Positions 45,233-54,165 of a stretch of DNA of 64,000 bases are shown here, piece by piece. This DNA comes from Zobellia alginiliquefaciens (GTDB taxonomy: Bacteria > Bacteroidota > Bacteroidia > Flavobacteriales > Flavobacteriaceae), in assembly GCF_029323795.1 (NCBI RefSeq), contig NZ_CP119758.1, positions 1,860,001 to 1,924,000 on the forward strand, in the 5' to 3' direction. The notes under the pieces are model-generated. The model made no database searches and was not told the origin of the DNA. It saw only the letters and a list, made by a program, of their open reading frames with translations. Each line of letters starts with the position of its first letter. Positions within the stretch are counted from its first letter, which is position 1. Position numbers and translations under genes: made by a program.

Positions 45233-46099
45233 TTAAAAGTCTATATAATCTAATGGGTTAACAGCGTTACCATTACTCCAAAGCTCAAAGTGGAGGTGAG
45301 GTCCTGTAGTAAATTCCCCTGTATTACCAACAGAGGCAATTACTTCGCCAGCCCTTACCACATCACCTTGTGCCTTATTTAAAGATCCATTGTGTTTATA
45401 CACACTCAAAAGTCCGTCTTTGTGTTCAAGTATAATAACATAACCTGTATCCGCCGTCCATTCAGAAAATATCACGGTGCCATTAGCAACGGCCTTAATA
45501 GGCGTATCTTTTGGTGCTGTCACGTCTACGGCATAATGACGTTTATCCGCATCATAACTATTGGATATTTCTCCGCTTAAAGGAGGGAACAATTCAATTT
45601 CTGCTGCTGTTGCACTACGTTCAAAAAGATTGTATTTATCCTCTAGAGCTACTTCCGCCCTTAAAAGTGAATCTTCCTTTATAGGAGTAAGATCTACGCT
45701 AGATGGGTCTATTTTAAACTGTTCTCGCAGGGAATCTAAATTAACTTCTTGAGAAGCTACATCTCCCCTCAAAACCATACGGATACTTTCCAAATACTTA
45801 TTGGTATTATTTAATGTTGCCACTAAAGAATCCGTTTTGTAAGTAAGGTCCGTAGCCTGCTTTTTAAGTTTTGTACTAGAATATCCAGGTATATATTCTC
45901 GTAATGGCGTAAAAGCAATTAATAGAGTTGTAAGCCCAATTAAACCAATAATACAGAGTGAGCCGGTAACAAACACGTTAAGCCGACTCAACTTAAAAGA
46001 AATTTTCTCTTCAAAAGTAGATTCGTTCAGAATAACCAAACGATACTTATGAAGCAGTTTGCGTTTTATTTCTTTTCTCTTTTTGACTTTTTTGGCCAT
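45233..46099 (-). CDS. M23-family (LytM) metallopeptidase, membrane-anchored
   Basis: A 288-residue protein: basic cytoplasmic N-terminus (about 1-35, many Lys/Arg), one transmembrane helix near 48-68, a coiled-coil spacer and a C-terminal LytM domain (about 190-285). Zinc ligands are visible in KRHYAVDVTAPKDTPIKAV (His and Asp) and GPHLHFELW (His-x-His) near residue 270. Such proteins cut peptidoglycan cross-links or activate amidases at division sites. The gene has a -7 box only 4 bases before its ATG and may be expressed from a leaderless mRNA. It is divergent from tatA. Confidence 0.9.
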   Translation of the reverse strand: MAKKVKKRKEIKRKLLHKYRLVILNESTFEEKISFKLSRLNVFVTGSLCIIGLIGLTTLLIAFTPLREYIPGYSSTKLKKQATDLTYKTDSLVATLNNTNKYLESIRMVLRGDVASQEVNLDSLREQFKIDPSSVDLTPIKEDSLLRAEVALEDKYNLFERSATAAEIELFPPLSGEISNSYDADKRHYAVDVTAPKDTPIKAVANGTVIFSEWTADTGYVIILEHKDGLLSVYKHNGSLNKAQGDVVRAGEVIASVGNTGEFTTGPHLHFELWSNGNAVNPLDYIDF

Positions 46100-46103
46100 G
46101 GAG

Positions 46104-46111
46104 CAAATATA
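46104..46111 (-). promoter_or_regulatory. Promoter -7 box of the M23 peptidase gene, next to its ATG
   Basis: On the minus strand TATATTTG is followed by 4 bases and the ATG at 46099. With initiation a few bases after the box, the mRNA would begin at or very near the start codon. No good -33 box. Confidence 0.5.
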
Positions 46112-46265
46112 AAGGATGGAATCGGATTCTTATACGGTTGTTCTAAATTAATGATTCTTGTAAATACCATAGTCATGCTACCTAAACATTTAAGAAAACG
46201 AGCACAAATCTGTTAAAATAATCTGCTTGCAGATATATTTAGGGTTAATCAAGTAACTTTTTTAG

Positions 46266-46273
46266 TATCTTTG
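46266..46273 (+). promoter_or_regulatory. Bacteroidota -7 box before tatA
   Basis: TATCTTTG fits TAnnTTTG. It includes the TTG at 46271 that would start the longer reading frame, which argues that translation starts at the ATG at 46295. Confidence 0.55.
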
Positions 46274-46294
46274 AATCTGTTTAAAAATGAGAAT

Positions 46295-46477
46295 ATGACA
46301 AGTTTACAGATATTTTTAGCGATAGGGCCATGGCAAATAGGAATCGTAGTTTTAGTGGTTCTTTTATTGTTCGGAGGAAAAAAGATTCCAGAATTGATGC
46401 GCGGACTTGGTAGTGGCATTAAAGAATTTAAAGATGCCTCTAAAGAAGACGATACTTTAGAAGAGAAAAAAGAATAG
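46295..46477 (+). CDS. tatA: Sec-independent protein translocase subunit TatA
   Basis: About 60 residues with one N-terminal helix and the TatA signature: [38 protein letters not shown], an FGGKKIPEL hinge followed by an amphipathic helix and an acidic/Lys tail. TatA forms the size-variable pore of the twin-arginine translocase for folded proteins. The open frame starts at 46271 with TTG, but that lies inside the promoter box, so the ATG at 46295 is chosen. tatBC are not nearby. A terminator follows 27 bases after the stop, so it is monocistronic. Confidence 0.9.
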   Translation: MTSLQIFLAIGPWQIGIVVLVVLLLFGGKKIPELMRGLGSGIKEFKDASKEDDTLEEKKE

Positions 46478-46503
46478 GAAACACCTAATTCTTAACGATT
46501 TAT

Positions 46504-46533
46504 AAACCTTTGATAGTAATCAGAGGTTTTTTT
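46504..46533 (+). terminator. Rho-independent terminator after tatA
   Basis: AAACCTTTGA (46504-46513) pairs with TCAGAGGTTT (46520-46529), one G-T wobble, 6-base loop, then a run of seven T. Confidence 0.85.
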
Positions 46534-46834
46534 ATACCCTAAATTAATACCAAAAGGTATATTATATTGTCGTAGATAACTCATCTCATTTTTTACGAAA
46601 TTTAAAAATTCTGCTTGTCCATAGGGCTCACATCATTTTAAAGGGCATTCACTTCTCTAAACAAGGCTTTCACAACAAAGATCAATAGATACGTAACCTT
46701 CACCCGAAATTTACGTTATCAAAAGATAGTATTAAGGTAAGGCACAGCGCTATTTTACCATGCTCTAAGTAGATTCCCATAAAAAACACCAGCCAATTTT
46801 CAAAAATCTTTTGATTTTTTAAACACCCAAAATC
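46534..46834. other. Intergenic region between tatA and the OmpA-family gene
   Basis: 300 bases without a gene. A short hairpin, AAAAATC/GATTTTT at 46802-46819 around TTTT, lies 15 bases before the ATG at 46835 and would fall in the leader. No clear TAnnTTTG box was found. Nothing else is recognised. Confidence 0.45.
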
Positions 46835-49435
46835 ATGAAAAAATTAATAACCGCTTTTATTTTTCTCCTGTCTTTTAGCAGTTTTGCCCAAGACTTTGAA
46901 AATCTTGATTCAGAAGAACTAGTAATATCGACCCAGCCAGAAACGGAAACGGTCAACTTTACACCAGTTGATTCTGATACGTTCTCTATCACGGAAACTT
47001 TTGAAGAGGCTGCTGATAGATATGAAATTCCCCACAGAACATTTAGTGGCCTTTCGGGTATTGAAAACGGATATTACATCATATCGGGTGTTTTTAGCAG
47101 TCAAAAAACGCTAAACAAAACCCTTAAGAAACTACATAAAAAAGGTTTTGAGTCTGCAGGATATATTCTTAATCCAGAAAATGATCTTAACTATGTATAT
47201 TTAACATACTACCCATTTGGTCTTGAAGCGGTAGATGCATGCGCTTCTGATTTAGATGGCAGTTATACAAATGATAAGTGGATTCTTGAAATAGAAAATA
47301 GTGTTGCAATAGGGGGTGATGGTGTTGATTTTAATGATGAGGCCGAGTCTATCGAAAATGGTATTGTAGCCCCGGAAACCGGCGCCGAGTCTTCTGACTT
47401 TTCAGAATTGGAAAAAATTAAAGACACTCAAGTATTTAACCAAAAGGAAACAAATATAGTTCCTCTCGCTTATGTTGATGATGAACTTATTGAAATAGAA
47501 ACACCAAAAACTACAATTTCCGAAACAACAAATAAAACCAAGCTTTTACAACGTGCAGATCACTATTTTGATAAAATGTGGTATACCGAGGCTGCCGAAT
47601 TATATGAGCAAGCCCTAGAGAAAGGTGAAAAGTACCGCTCTAAAGAAGTTATCCAAAAAACTGCCGATGCATATTATTTTAATACCAATATGGAGAAAGC
47701 ATACGAGTGGTACAACGTACTTTATGAAAACTACGGTAAGGAAATGTCTTCTGAAAATATATTTAAATATGCACACTCCTTAAAAGGTACTGGTAAATAT
47801 GCAAGATCAAAACGTCTTATGCGTCTTTATAACAAGAAGATGAAAGACGCACCTGCGAATGCGGTGTCCAACGCCCGCAAAGCAAACGAAAGTGTCTTAG
47901 ATAATATATTGAATTCAAAAGCCGATTTTGAGCTTAAGAATTTAGCTGTGAACACGGAATATTCAGACTTTTCACCAATGTTCCTAGACAGTAATCAAGT
48001 GGTGTTTTCATCTGCTAAAGATTCATCATTTTTTAGTACCAGACGGTATAAATGGAACGACCAACCTTACCTAGATTTATATGTTGCTAAAATTAATGAA
48101 GAGTCTAATGACCTAAAAGATGCTTTAAAATTCTCCAAAAAGATAAACACAAAATATCATGAAGCTTCGGTAACTTTTACACCTGATAATAGCACAATGT
48201 ACTTTACCCGTAATAATTATGGTAAAAAATTGAAAAGAGATAGTAATGGAGTGAATCATTTAAAAATATATAAATCTACCAAAGTAGACACAGAATGGAC
48301 GGAAGCAGTAGAAGTATCTTTCAACAGCGATAACTATTCTACGGGTCACCCCGCACTTAGCCCTGATGGGAAACAGCTTTATTTTGTTTCGGATATGCCC
48401 GGTAGCTTAGGTAAGACCGATATTTTTGTTGTAGATGTTCTTGAAGACGGAAGCTTCTCCGAACCTAGAAACTTAGGTCCTACAATTAACACGGAACAAC
48501 GTGAAATGTTCCCTTTCTTTAACGGAACCAAACTTTATTTCTCCTCTGACGGATTTACAGGTCTAGGTGGTCTAGACGTGTACGAAAGTGCATATGACCA
48601 AGAGGAAGGGTTTGCAGAAGTTAAGAATTTAGGTCAACCTGTAAATAGTAATAAGGATGATTTCTCATATATCGTGAACGAAGAAAATCAACAAGGTTAT
48701 TTTGCATCCAATAGAGAAGGGGGTAAGGGAGATGATGACATCTATTCTTTTAAGCGATTAATTTTAGAAGAGGTGCCTGTAAACAAAAATGCCATTGCCG
48801 GCTTTGTGACCGAGATGGTAACAGGAGATGTAATGCCGCAAGCATTAATACAGCTTTTGGATGAAAATGGTATCAAGCTTAAAGAAATGGTTACCGAAGA
48901 TGACGGAAGCTTTATTTTTGAAGACCTTGACGATTCAACCAAATACACTTTAAAAACTGTTCAGTCAAAATTTGTAGATAATGAGAGGTTAGTCGAGACT
49001 ACAGTAAATGATACAACCAATGTAGATATCGCCATGAAACGCCTTGAAGAAATGATCGCTGTTGAAGATGGCATCAAAAAAATCAAGACAGAAATGATTT
49101 ACTTTAACTTTGATAAATCTCAAATTAGACCAGATGCGGCAAAAGAATTGGACAAGTTGGTTAGCGTAATGAAGGAATACCCAACAATGGTCATTAAAAT
49201 TGAATCCCATACAGATTCACGTGGTAGCAAAGTTTACAACGAATACCTATCTGATAAAAGAGCTAAATCTACAAGAGATTACATCATATCTATGGGAATC
49301 GATGCCAATCGTATAGAAAGTGCCATAGGTTATGGAGAAAACAGACTGCTTAATGATTGTGATGGCTCATCACCTTGTTCGGAAGCAGACCACTTGCTAA
49401 ACAGAAGATCAGAATTTATAATACTAAATATGTAA
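46835..49435 (+). CDS. PorE-like OmpA-family protein with SPOR-like, TPR and beta-propeller regions
   Basis: An 866-residue secreted protein: signal peptide (1-18, ending SSFA), a SPOR-like stretch (about 70-130, YYIISGVFSSQKTLNKTLKK), TPR repeats near 235-350, PD40/WD40-like beta-propeller repeats near 375-640 (HPALSPDGKQLYFVSDMPG), a carboxypeptidase-regulatory-like domain near 650-730, and a C-terminal OmpA peptidoglycan-binding domain (IYFNFDKSQIRPDAAKELDKL, HTDSRGS near 798). The order TPR-propeller-CRD-OmpA is that of PorE, which anchors the type IX secretion machinery to peptidoglycan. Flavobacteria have several such paralogues, so the name is not proven. It is followed by a strong terminator. 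Confidence 0.82.
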   Translation: MKKLITAFIFLLSFSSFAQDFENLDSEELVISTQPETETVNFTPVDSDTFSITETFEEAADRYEIPHRTFSGLSGIENGYYIISGVFSSQKTLNKTLKKLHKKGFESAGYILNPENDLNYVYLTYYPFGLEAVDACASDLDGSYTNDKWILEIENSVAIGGDGVDFNDEAESIENGIVAPETGAESSDFSELEKIKDTQVFNQKETNIVPLAYVDDELIEIETPKTTISETTNKTKLLQRADHYFDKMWYTEAAELYEQALEKGEKYRSKEVIQKTADAYYFNTNMEKAYEWYNVLYENYGKEMSSENIFKYAHSLKGTGKYARSKRLMRLYNKKMKDAPANAVSNARKANESVLDNILNSKADFELKNLAVNTEYSDFSPMFLDSNQVVFSSAKDSSFFSTRRYKWNDQPYLDLYVAKINEESNDLKDALKFSKKINTKYHEASVTFTPDNSTMYFTRNNYGKKLKRDSNGVNHLKIYKSTKVDTEWTEAVEVSFNSDNYSTGHPALSPDGKQLYFVSDMPGSLGKTDIFVVDVLEDGSFSEPRNLGPTINTEQREMFPFFNGTKLYFSSDGFTGLGGLDVYESAYDQEEGFAEVKNLGQPVNSNKDDFSYIVNEENQQGYFASNREGGKGDDDIYSFKRLILEEVPVNKNAIAGFVTEMVTGDVMPQALIQLLDENGIKLKEMVTEDDGSFIFEDLDDSTKYTLKTVQSKFVDNERLVETTVNDTTNVDIAMKRLEEMIAVEDGIKKIKTEMIYFNFDKSQIRPDAAKELDKLVSVMKEYPTMVIKIESHTDSRGSKVYNEYLSDKRAKSTRDYIISMGIDANRIESAIGYGENRLLNDCDGSSPCSEADHLLNRRSEFIILNM

Positions 49436-49461
49436 AACCGAAACAACTTATTCAAATACCT

Positions 49462-49494
49462 AAAACCGCTGCCTTTTACGCAGCGGTTTTTTTT
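49462..49494 (+). terminator. Rho-independent terminator after the OmpA-family gene
   Basis: An 11-bp perfect stem (AAAACCGCTGC at 49462-49472 with 49480-49490), a 7-base loop and a run of eight T. Confidence 0.9.
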
Positions 49495-49757
49495 GGATAT
49501 ATATTGAATAAAACAATAAACAGCTCAAGGAGATACACAAGCCCATTGTTTACTTATAACATTCTCCTACAAAGAGTATGATATATTGTTATAGGAAAAA
49601 TCAATAACCGCATGTAACCCAAAAATAAATTTGACAGTAAAAAAGGGTCATATATCCAATAAATTACCCCTTCGTCTATCTTTTGAAATAAATAAAATAT
49701 GCACCCTATTTTCTTGTCACTTTATCCAATTAATGTGTAGGCCTCGTCAGTACATCG
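49495..49757. other. Gap between the OmpA-family and DUF6747 genes
   Basis: About 260 AT-rich bases. Other than the -7 box of the following gene at its right end, no promoter, repeat or coding signal is recognised. Confidence 0.4.
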
Positions 49758-49765
49758 TAGCTTTG
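49758..49765 (+). promoter_or_regulatory. Bacteroidota -7 box before the DUF6747 gene
   Basis: TAGCTTTG fits TAnnTTTG; a weak TGTG lies about 19 bases upstream. It ends 2 bases before an ATG at 49768 and 23 before the preferred ATG at 49789. Confidence 0.5.
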
Positions 49766-49788
49766 CCATGAATCTCAAAATCTATGAT

Positions 49789-49959
49789 ATGCGGAAATTA
49801 TTACTTTTTAAAGAAATTTATGTAGAGGCATTTAGAGACTGGACCTTTAGAATACTCACAAAGTATTTTAAGGTGTACACGTGGTTTTGTTTTGCCTTAT
49901 TGATGATTGTGATATATGCTTTTATTTATCGGGTCTCTACGGGCTTTGCATTTGCTTAA
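49789..49959 (+). CDS. DUF6747-family small membrane protein
   Basis: About 56 residues: MRKLLLFKEIYVEAFRDWTFRI, an amphipathic lead, then one transmembrane helix (YTWFCFALLMIVIYAFIYRV). It matches small DUF6747 proteins of Flavobacteriaceae, of unknown function. The frame can also start at the ATG at 49768, but that codon sits 2 bases after the promoter -7 box and would precede the expected transcription start, so 49789 is chosen. A bidirectional terminator follows. Confidence 0.65.
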   Translation: MRKLLLFKEIYVEAFRDWTFRILTKYFKVYTWFCFALLMIVIYAFIYRVSTGFAFA

Positions 49960-49979
49960 ACTAAAACAGTGTAAATAAA

Positions 49980-50009
49980 AAAACGCCCATCTGAGAAGAT
50001 GGGCGTTTT
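49980..50009. terminator. Bidirectional terminator between DUF6747 and DUF4837 genes
   Basis: A 13-bp perfect stem (AAAACGCCCATCT at 49980-49992 with 49997-50009) and a GAGA loop. On the minus strand it is followed by seven T, on the plus strand by TTTTCGTT. Confidence 0.9.
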
Positions 50010-50035
50010 CGTTATAATACATTCCGTACTAGTAA

Positions 50036-51031
50036 CTATTTTGCAGTCTTTCCTAATTGTAATGTCTTTAGTATTGCTTCTAATTCAAAAAGGTCATTTC
50101 TCTTTTGAGTAGCGGGAGCAAAAACAAAGCCTTCTAGAACCAATTTTCTATTGTTAGCCTTATCGTTTAGAATATAGGTCAAAAAAGGTCCGGCCATAGG
50201 ATAATTCTTAATATCCCAAAGTCCTCTTACCTCTACACCTTTTAATCCTGCTATTTCTACAGGGTAGATATAAGGAGCAAATGCCGGTTCCGTACGCATG
50301 TGGGTTATTTTTCCTGTAACATCCGGCCCAGGAATGTATTTGGCTCCAACAGAATCGCGCATTGCCACAATATCTTTCACCAAAGTAGAATCATTATCAA
50401 AGCTATTGGCAGGCATCTCATACACGATTATATTAGCGGTGCCCTTCTGTATTTCACGGTCAATCCACACAAAATTATCTTCCTGCTTACCCACCTTGTA
50501 AATGGATGGTATTTTCAATTGAATACCAAACTTGTCCTGCAACTCGGTTTCTTTATTCAATGAGCGGTCAAAACGTTTTTGTGCAGCTTCAATTTCCATG
50601 TTCTTAAAAGAAGTGATAATATCATTGGCTTTAGCATTAATATTTTCAATGACCTCAGTCTTAGTGGTGCCCTTAATTACCCCAACGCGTTGTGGAGAAG
50701 CGTACATATCCTTCTTTATGTGAGCCAAGTTTAACGAATCTTCCGCCACATAAAGAATAGAGCGTGTATTCCTTATAGAACCCGTAAAAAACTTAGGAGC
50801 GATCTGATCTATAGTAAATAAAGGCTCATCCATAGGCATGCCCACAACAGGAGCAGCAAAATGACTTCTAATACTATCGCCCACACTGCCTTTCCATAGC
50901 TCGTTATCAATTACAACGACCATAGAGTTTATTGCTCCAACGGAAGTAGGGAGGTAGTTTTGGTTCTTACTGTCTTTACAGGATAAAAATGCTAAGGAAA
51001 AGAGTAAAAATAGTGTTCCAGCTTGTTTCAT
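50036..51031 (-). CDS. DUF4837-family lipoprotein
   Basis: A 331-residue lipoprotein: signal MKQAGTLFLLFSLAFLSC (Cys18), then a Bacteroidota-specific DUF4837 domain. Typical are LPTSVGAINSMVVVIDNELWKGSVGDSIR near residue 28 and the C-terminal VRGLWDIKNYPMAGPFLTYI near 270. Function is unknown; the lipobox predicts an envelope location. It follows the MltD-like transglycosylase gene by 12 bases, so the two are co-transcribed and may serve the same process. The 3' end is closed by a bidirectional terminator. Confidence 0.82.
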   Translation of the reverse strand: MKQAGTLFLLFSLAFLSCKDSKNQNYLPTSVGAINSMVVVIDNELWKGSVGDSIRSHFAAPVVGMPMDEPLFTIDQIAPKFFTGSIRNTRSILYVAEDSLNLAHIKKDMYASPQRVGVIKGTTKTEVIENINAKANDIITSFKNMEIEAAQKRFDRSLNKETELQDKFGIQLKIPSIYKVGKQEDNFVWIDREIQKGTANIIVYEMPANSFDNDSTLVKDIVAMRDSVGAKYIPGPDVTGKITHMRTEPAFAPYIYPVEIAGLKGVEVRGLWDIKNYPMAGPFLTYILNDKANNRKLVLEGFVFAPATQKRNDLFELEAILKTLQLGKTAK

Positions 51032-51043
51032 TTTGGTATAGGT

Positions 51044-52687
51044 TTACGATGAACATTCGCACAATTTCAATTTTGTGCCCGGTTTTAGATTCTTACCGCT
51101 AATACCGTTCCATTGTCGTAAATTTTCAACAGAAATTCCTGGATATTTTTTTGAAATGGTCCAAAGTGAGTCACCACTGCGCACTGTATGGGTCTTTGTG
51201 CCGGGTGGAAAACTTTTAGCAGAGCTAGATGTTTTTGTAGAAACCACTGCAGCGCTTGGCATTTTTCTAGGAAAAATAGTTAGTCGTTGTCCTATTCTAA
51301 GATTATTACTGCGCAAGCCGTTCCATTGTTTTAATTGACTTACGCCAACCCCGTAACGCTCGGCTATTTTACCCAAAAAATCTCCACTACGAACTTTATA
51401 ACGAATACGATTATCTTCCGCTTCCTTTGCCATTTGTGCCAACGGGCTTTCTTTGCTTTCCAATTCTTTTTTGATATGGGCATAGATAGCTTCCTCATTA
51501 TGCACAAAGCTTCCTACTGCATATTTTGGCAAACGCAACGTATGATTCTTCCCTTCTATAAAGGGAATAACGTCTAATTTATAAGAAGGATTTAAAACCT
51601 TTAATTCCTCTTTGCTAACTCCGGTCAGTTCAGAAATTTGATCAAAAGTGATGAAACTTTTTACGTGTAGAGTGTCCGTTTCAAAATAGGCCCTTTCTAT
51701 CTTTTCTCCTCGTAAACCATGCTCATCCGCATATTCAAAAAGGTACATAGTTGCCAAAAATGCAGGAACATAACCGGCTGTTTCCCTAGGTAGGTAACGC
51801 CGTAGTTGCCAATAATTCTTTTGGCCACCAGACCTTCTAATAGCCTTGTTTACATTACCGGGTCCAGAATTGTAGGCTGCAAGGGCCAAATCCCAATCCC
51901 CATAAATATCATAAAGTTTAGAAAGAAATTGACAGGCTGCCGCAGTAGATTTTATTGGATCACTACGATCATCTACATAACTGGACACATCTAATTTATA
52001 TTGCTTACCGGTACCGTACATAAACTGCCAAAGACCTGTTGCTCCAACACGTGAACGGGCTCTTGGGTTCAATGCCGATTCTACAATAGAAAGATATTTC
52101 ATCTCCAAAGGAATATTGTAGTTGTCCAGCTCTTGCTCAAATAGAGGAAAATAAAATTGGCTTACGGTCAACATACGCTCCATTAAATCTCTTTTTCTGA
52201 AAAGAAACGATTTAATGACGTTCTCTAAAGAAGGGTTGTAAGCAATATTGAAAGGTGTTTTTTGGTTTAGTCTATCCAAACGAGCCTTCAGCGTATCCGT
52301 AGGAAGAGAAGTAGGATAGGTTTTATCATAATCTAACGTTTCCACCTCACGGAACATTTCATCGGAAAGGGATGCATTTGCGTAAAGTTCCTTCATCCAA
52401 AGGCTGTCATACTTGGCAGCTTCAGGCAAATCTTGAAGTCTTAGTCTTAATATAAGACTGTCTTTTGATAAGGTTAGTGGGCTATCATTTAAAACCACAC
52501 TATCCTTAGCCATCTCCTCCATCTGCTCTAGGCCTTTCATATCCATGGCCAGTGTATCCACTACAACCTCTTCCGTTAGCTCGTCAGAAACCACAACCGA
52601 ATCTTTCTCCTGTTCTTGTGCCACTACGGGCAACGCCAAAATAAGACCTGAAAAAATCGAAAGAAAACGTTTTTTACTTTTTATCAT
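51044..52687 (-). CDS. MltD-like lytic murein transglycosylase with LysM repeats
   Basis: A 547-residue secreted enzyme: signal peptide (about 1-23, PVVAQ), an acidic spacer, an SLT domain (about 190-330) with the catalytic Glu in YLSIVESALNPRARSRVGATGLWQFMYGTG, the second motif ALAAYNSGPGNVNKAIRRSGG, and two C-terminal LysM peptidoglycan-binding repeats (YKVRSGDFLGKIAERYGVGV near 430 and HTVRSGDSLWTISKKYPGISV near 500), plus a weaker LysM-like segment near 350. It cleaves glycan strands to 1,6-anhydro products. It is upstream of DUF4837 by 12 bases and downstream of pgk. Confidence 0.92.
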   Translation of the reverse strand: MIKSKKRFLSIFSGLILALPVVAQEQEKDSVVVSDELTEEVVVDTLAMDMKGLEQMEEMAKDSVVLNDSPLTLSKDSLILRLRLQDLPEAAKYDSLWMKELYANASLSDEMFREVETLDYDKTYPTSLPTDTLKARLDRLNQKTPFNIAYNPSLENVIKSFLFRKRDLMERMLTVSQFYFPLFEQELDNYNIPLEMKYLSIVESALNPRARSRVGATGLWQFMYGTGKQYKLDVSSYVDDRSDPIKSTAAACQFLSKLYDIYGDWDLALAAYNSGPGNVNKAIRRSGGQKNYWQLRRYLPRETAGYVPAFLATMYLFEYADEHGLRGEKIERAYFETDTLHVKSFITFDQISELTGVSKEELKVLNPSYKLDVIPFIEGKNHTLRLPKYAVGSFVHNEEAIYAHIKKELESKESPLAQMAKEAEDNRIRYKVRSGDFLGKIAERYGVGVSQLKQWNGLRSNNLRIGQRLTIFPRKMPSAAVVSTKTSSSAKSFPPGTKTHTVRSGDSLWTISKKYPGISVENLRQWNGISGKNLKPGTKLKLCECSS

Positions 52688-52728
52688 TTAAAGTGCATAT
52701 ATAGCGGTACGTACAGCTATGATTAACA

Positions 52729-52754
52729 TAGGGTTACAGCGAACTGTAACCCTA
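52729..52754. repeat. Stable hairpin between pgk and the MltD-like gene
   Basis: An 11-bp perfect stem, TAGGGTTACAG (52729-52739) with 52744-52754, and a CGAA loop (TTCG on the minus strand, a very stable tetraloop). No T run follows in either direction, so it may be a processing or attenuation element in the pgk to mltD-like transcript. Confidence 0.6.
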
Positions 52755-52830
52755 CTAAAATCGTACTTTTTTCCGAAAAAATAAAATTTTTACAAAATTA
52801 AGCGTTTCGCCCCGTTTATCGATAACGCCT

Positions 52831-54024
52831 TTATTGACCGATTATTGCAGCGATACCAGGTAGGGTTTTACCCTCTAGGCTTTCCAACATAGCGCCACCT
52901 CCAGTAGAAACATAACTAACCTTATCATCAAAACCGAACTGTTTAACAGCAGCAACGGAATCACCACCTCCTACAAGTGAAAAAGCACCGCCTTGCGTAG
53001 CCTCATCAATATAATTACCTAAAGCGATAGTTCCTTTTGCGAAGCTCTCCATTTCAAAAACACCGATAGGACCGTTCCAAAGGATGGTTTTTGACTTTAA
53101 GATTACCTCCTTAAAATTCTCCAAAGTTTTTGGACCAGCGTCCAATCCTTGCCATCCGTCAGGTATTTTGGTTACGTCTACAATTTGCGTATTCGCATCG
53201 TTTGCAAAATCATCTGCAGCCAATACATCAACAGGAATATGAACTTGTACATTCTTCTCTTTGGCTTGTTTTAAAATATCCATGGCCAAATCCATCTTAT
53301 CATCTTCACAGATGGAATCACCTACTTGCCCACCCTGTGCTTTTATGAACGTATACGTCATACCACCGCCAACTATCAGGTGGTCTACTTTGTCCAAAAT
53401 GTTTTCAATAATGGTAATTTTTGAAGAGACTTTTGCTCCTCCTAAAATTGCCAAAACTGGCTTTTCGCCGGTTTGCATTACTTTATCAATTGCTTCAATT
53501 TCTTTAGCCAACAAGAATCCAAAACATTTTTTATCCGTAAAGAACTTTGCTACAATAGTGGTTGAGGCATGTGCTCTGTGTGCAGTACCAAAAGCATCAT
53601 TGATGTATATATCTCCTAATTTAGAAAGTTGCTCAGCAAAACCTTCGTCTCCTTTTTCTTCTTCAGCGTGGAACCTTAAGTTTTCCAATAATAGTATTTC
53701 ACCTGGTTTAAGTTCAGCAGCCGCTTTCTCCGCAACATCACCCACACAATCCGCAACAAATTTTACCGTAACACCAATAACATCCGAAACTTTATTCGCA
53801 ATATGCTGTAAAGACAAATCGGCAACTTTTTGTCCCTTTGGTCTTCCCAAGTGGCTCATTAAAATGGCACTACCACCATCTTCCAGTACTTTTATGATTG
53901 TTGGCTTCGCCGCTTCTATACGGGTAGCATCGGCAACATTAAATTCCTCATCCAATGGAACGTTGAAATCAACGCGAATGAGAGCCTTCTTATTTTCAAA
54001 ATTAAAGTCGTTTACAGTTTTCAT
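52831..54024 (-). CDS. pgk: Phosphoglycerate kinase
   Basis: A 397-residue PGK of normal bacterial length. It makes ATP from 1,3-bisphosphoglycerate in glycolysis. Signature segments are [15 protein letters not shown] near 12, [10 protein letters not shown] near 55, [15 protein letters not shown] near 112, [15 protein letters not shown] near 140, [14 protein letters not shown] near 200 and the C-terminal [17 protein letters not shown] -7 box (TACATTTG) lies 22 bases before the ATG. It is divergent from holB. Confidence 0.97.
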   Translation of the reverse strand: MKTVNDFNFENKKALIRVDFNVPLDEEFNVADATRIEAAKPTIIKVLEDGGSAILMSHLGRPKGQKVADLSLQHIANKVSDVIGVTVKFVADCVGDVAEKAAAELKPGEILLLENLRFHAEEEKGDEGFAEQLSKLGDIYINDAFGTAHRAHASTTIVAKFFTDKKCFGFLLAKEIEAIDKVMQTGEKPVLAILGGAKVSSKITIIENILDKVDHLIVGGGMTYTFIKAQGGQVGDSICEDDKMDLAMDILKQAKEKNVQVHIPVDVLAADDFANDANTQIVDVTKIPDGWQGLDAGPKTLENFKEVILKSKTILWNGPIGVFEMESFAKGTIALGNYIDEATQGGAFSLVGGGDSVAAVKQFGFDDKVSYVSTGGGAMLESLEGKTLPGIAAIIGQ

Positions 54025-54046
54025 GTTATTCGGTTTTAGAGAGTCG

Positions 54047-54054
54047 CAAATGTA
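54047..54054 (-). promoter_or_regulatory. Bacteroidota -7 box before pgk
   Basis: TACATTTG on the minus strand (TAnnTTTG type), 22 bases before the pgk ATG at 54024. No -33 box at standard spacing. Confidence 0.5.
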
Positions 54055-54129
54055 ATAAAAAGGATGTTAGACTGGTAGTACAAAACCAATAGACTCTAGA
54101 TATTAACCATATTTAAGAAGTTGGCACAG

Positions 54130-54161
54130 TTGAATCGTATGTATTAAAAAAGTTATCTTTG
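54130..54161 (+). promoter_or_regulatory. Promoter of holB with both boxes, next to the ATG
   Basis: TTG at 54130-54132, a 21-base spacer, and TATCTTTG at 54154-54161, 4 bases before the ATG at 54166. Both boxes match the Bacteroidota -33/-7 consensus, and the predicted transcript would start at or near the start codon. Confidence 0.65.
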
Positions 54162-54165
54162 GCCC

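Noticed and set aside
53261-54055. A 264-codon plus-strand ORF opposite pgk
   Set aside because: It is an antisense shadow of the well-conserved pgk gene, with Ser/Ala-rich sequence and no recognisable domain.
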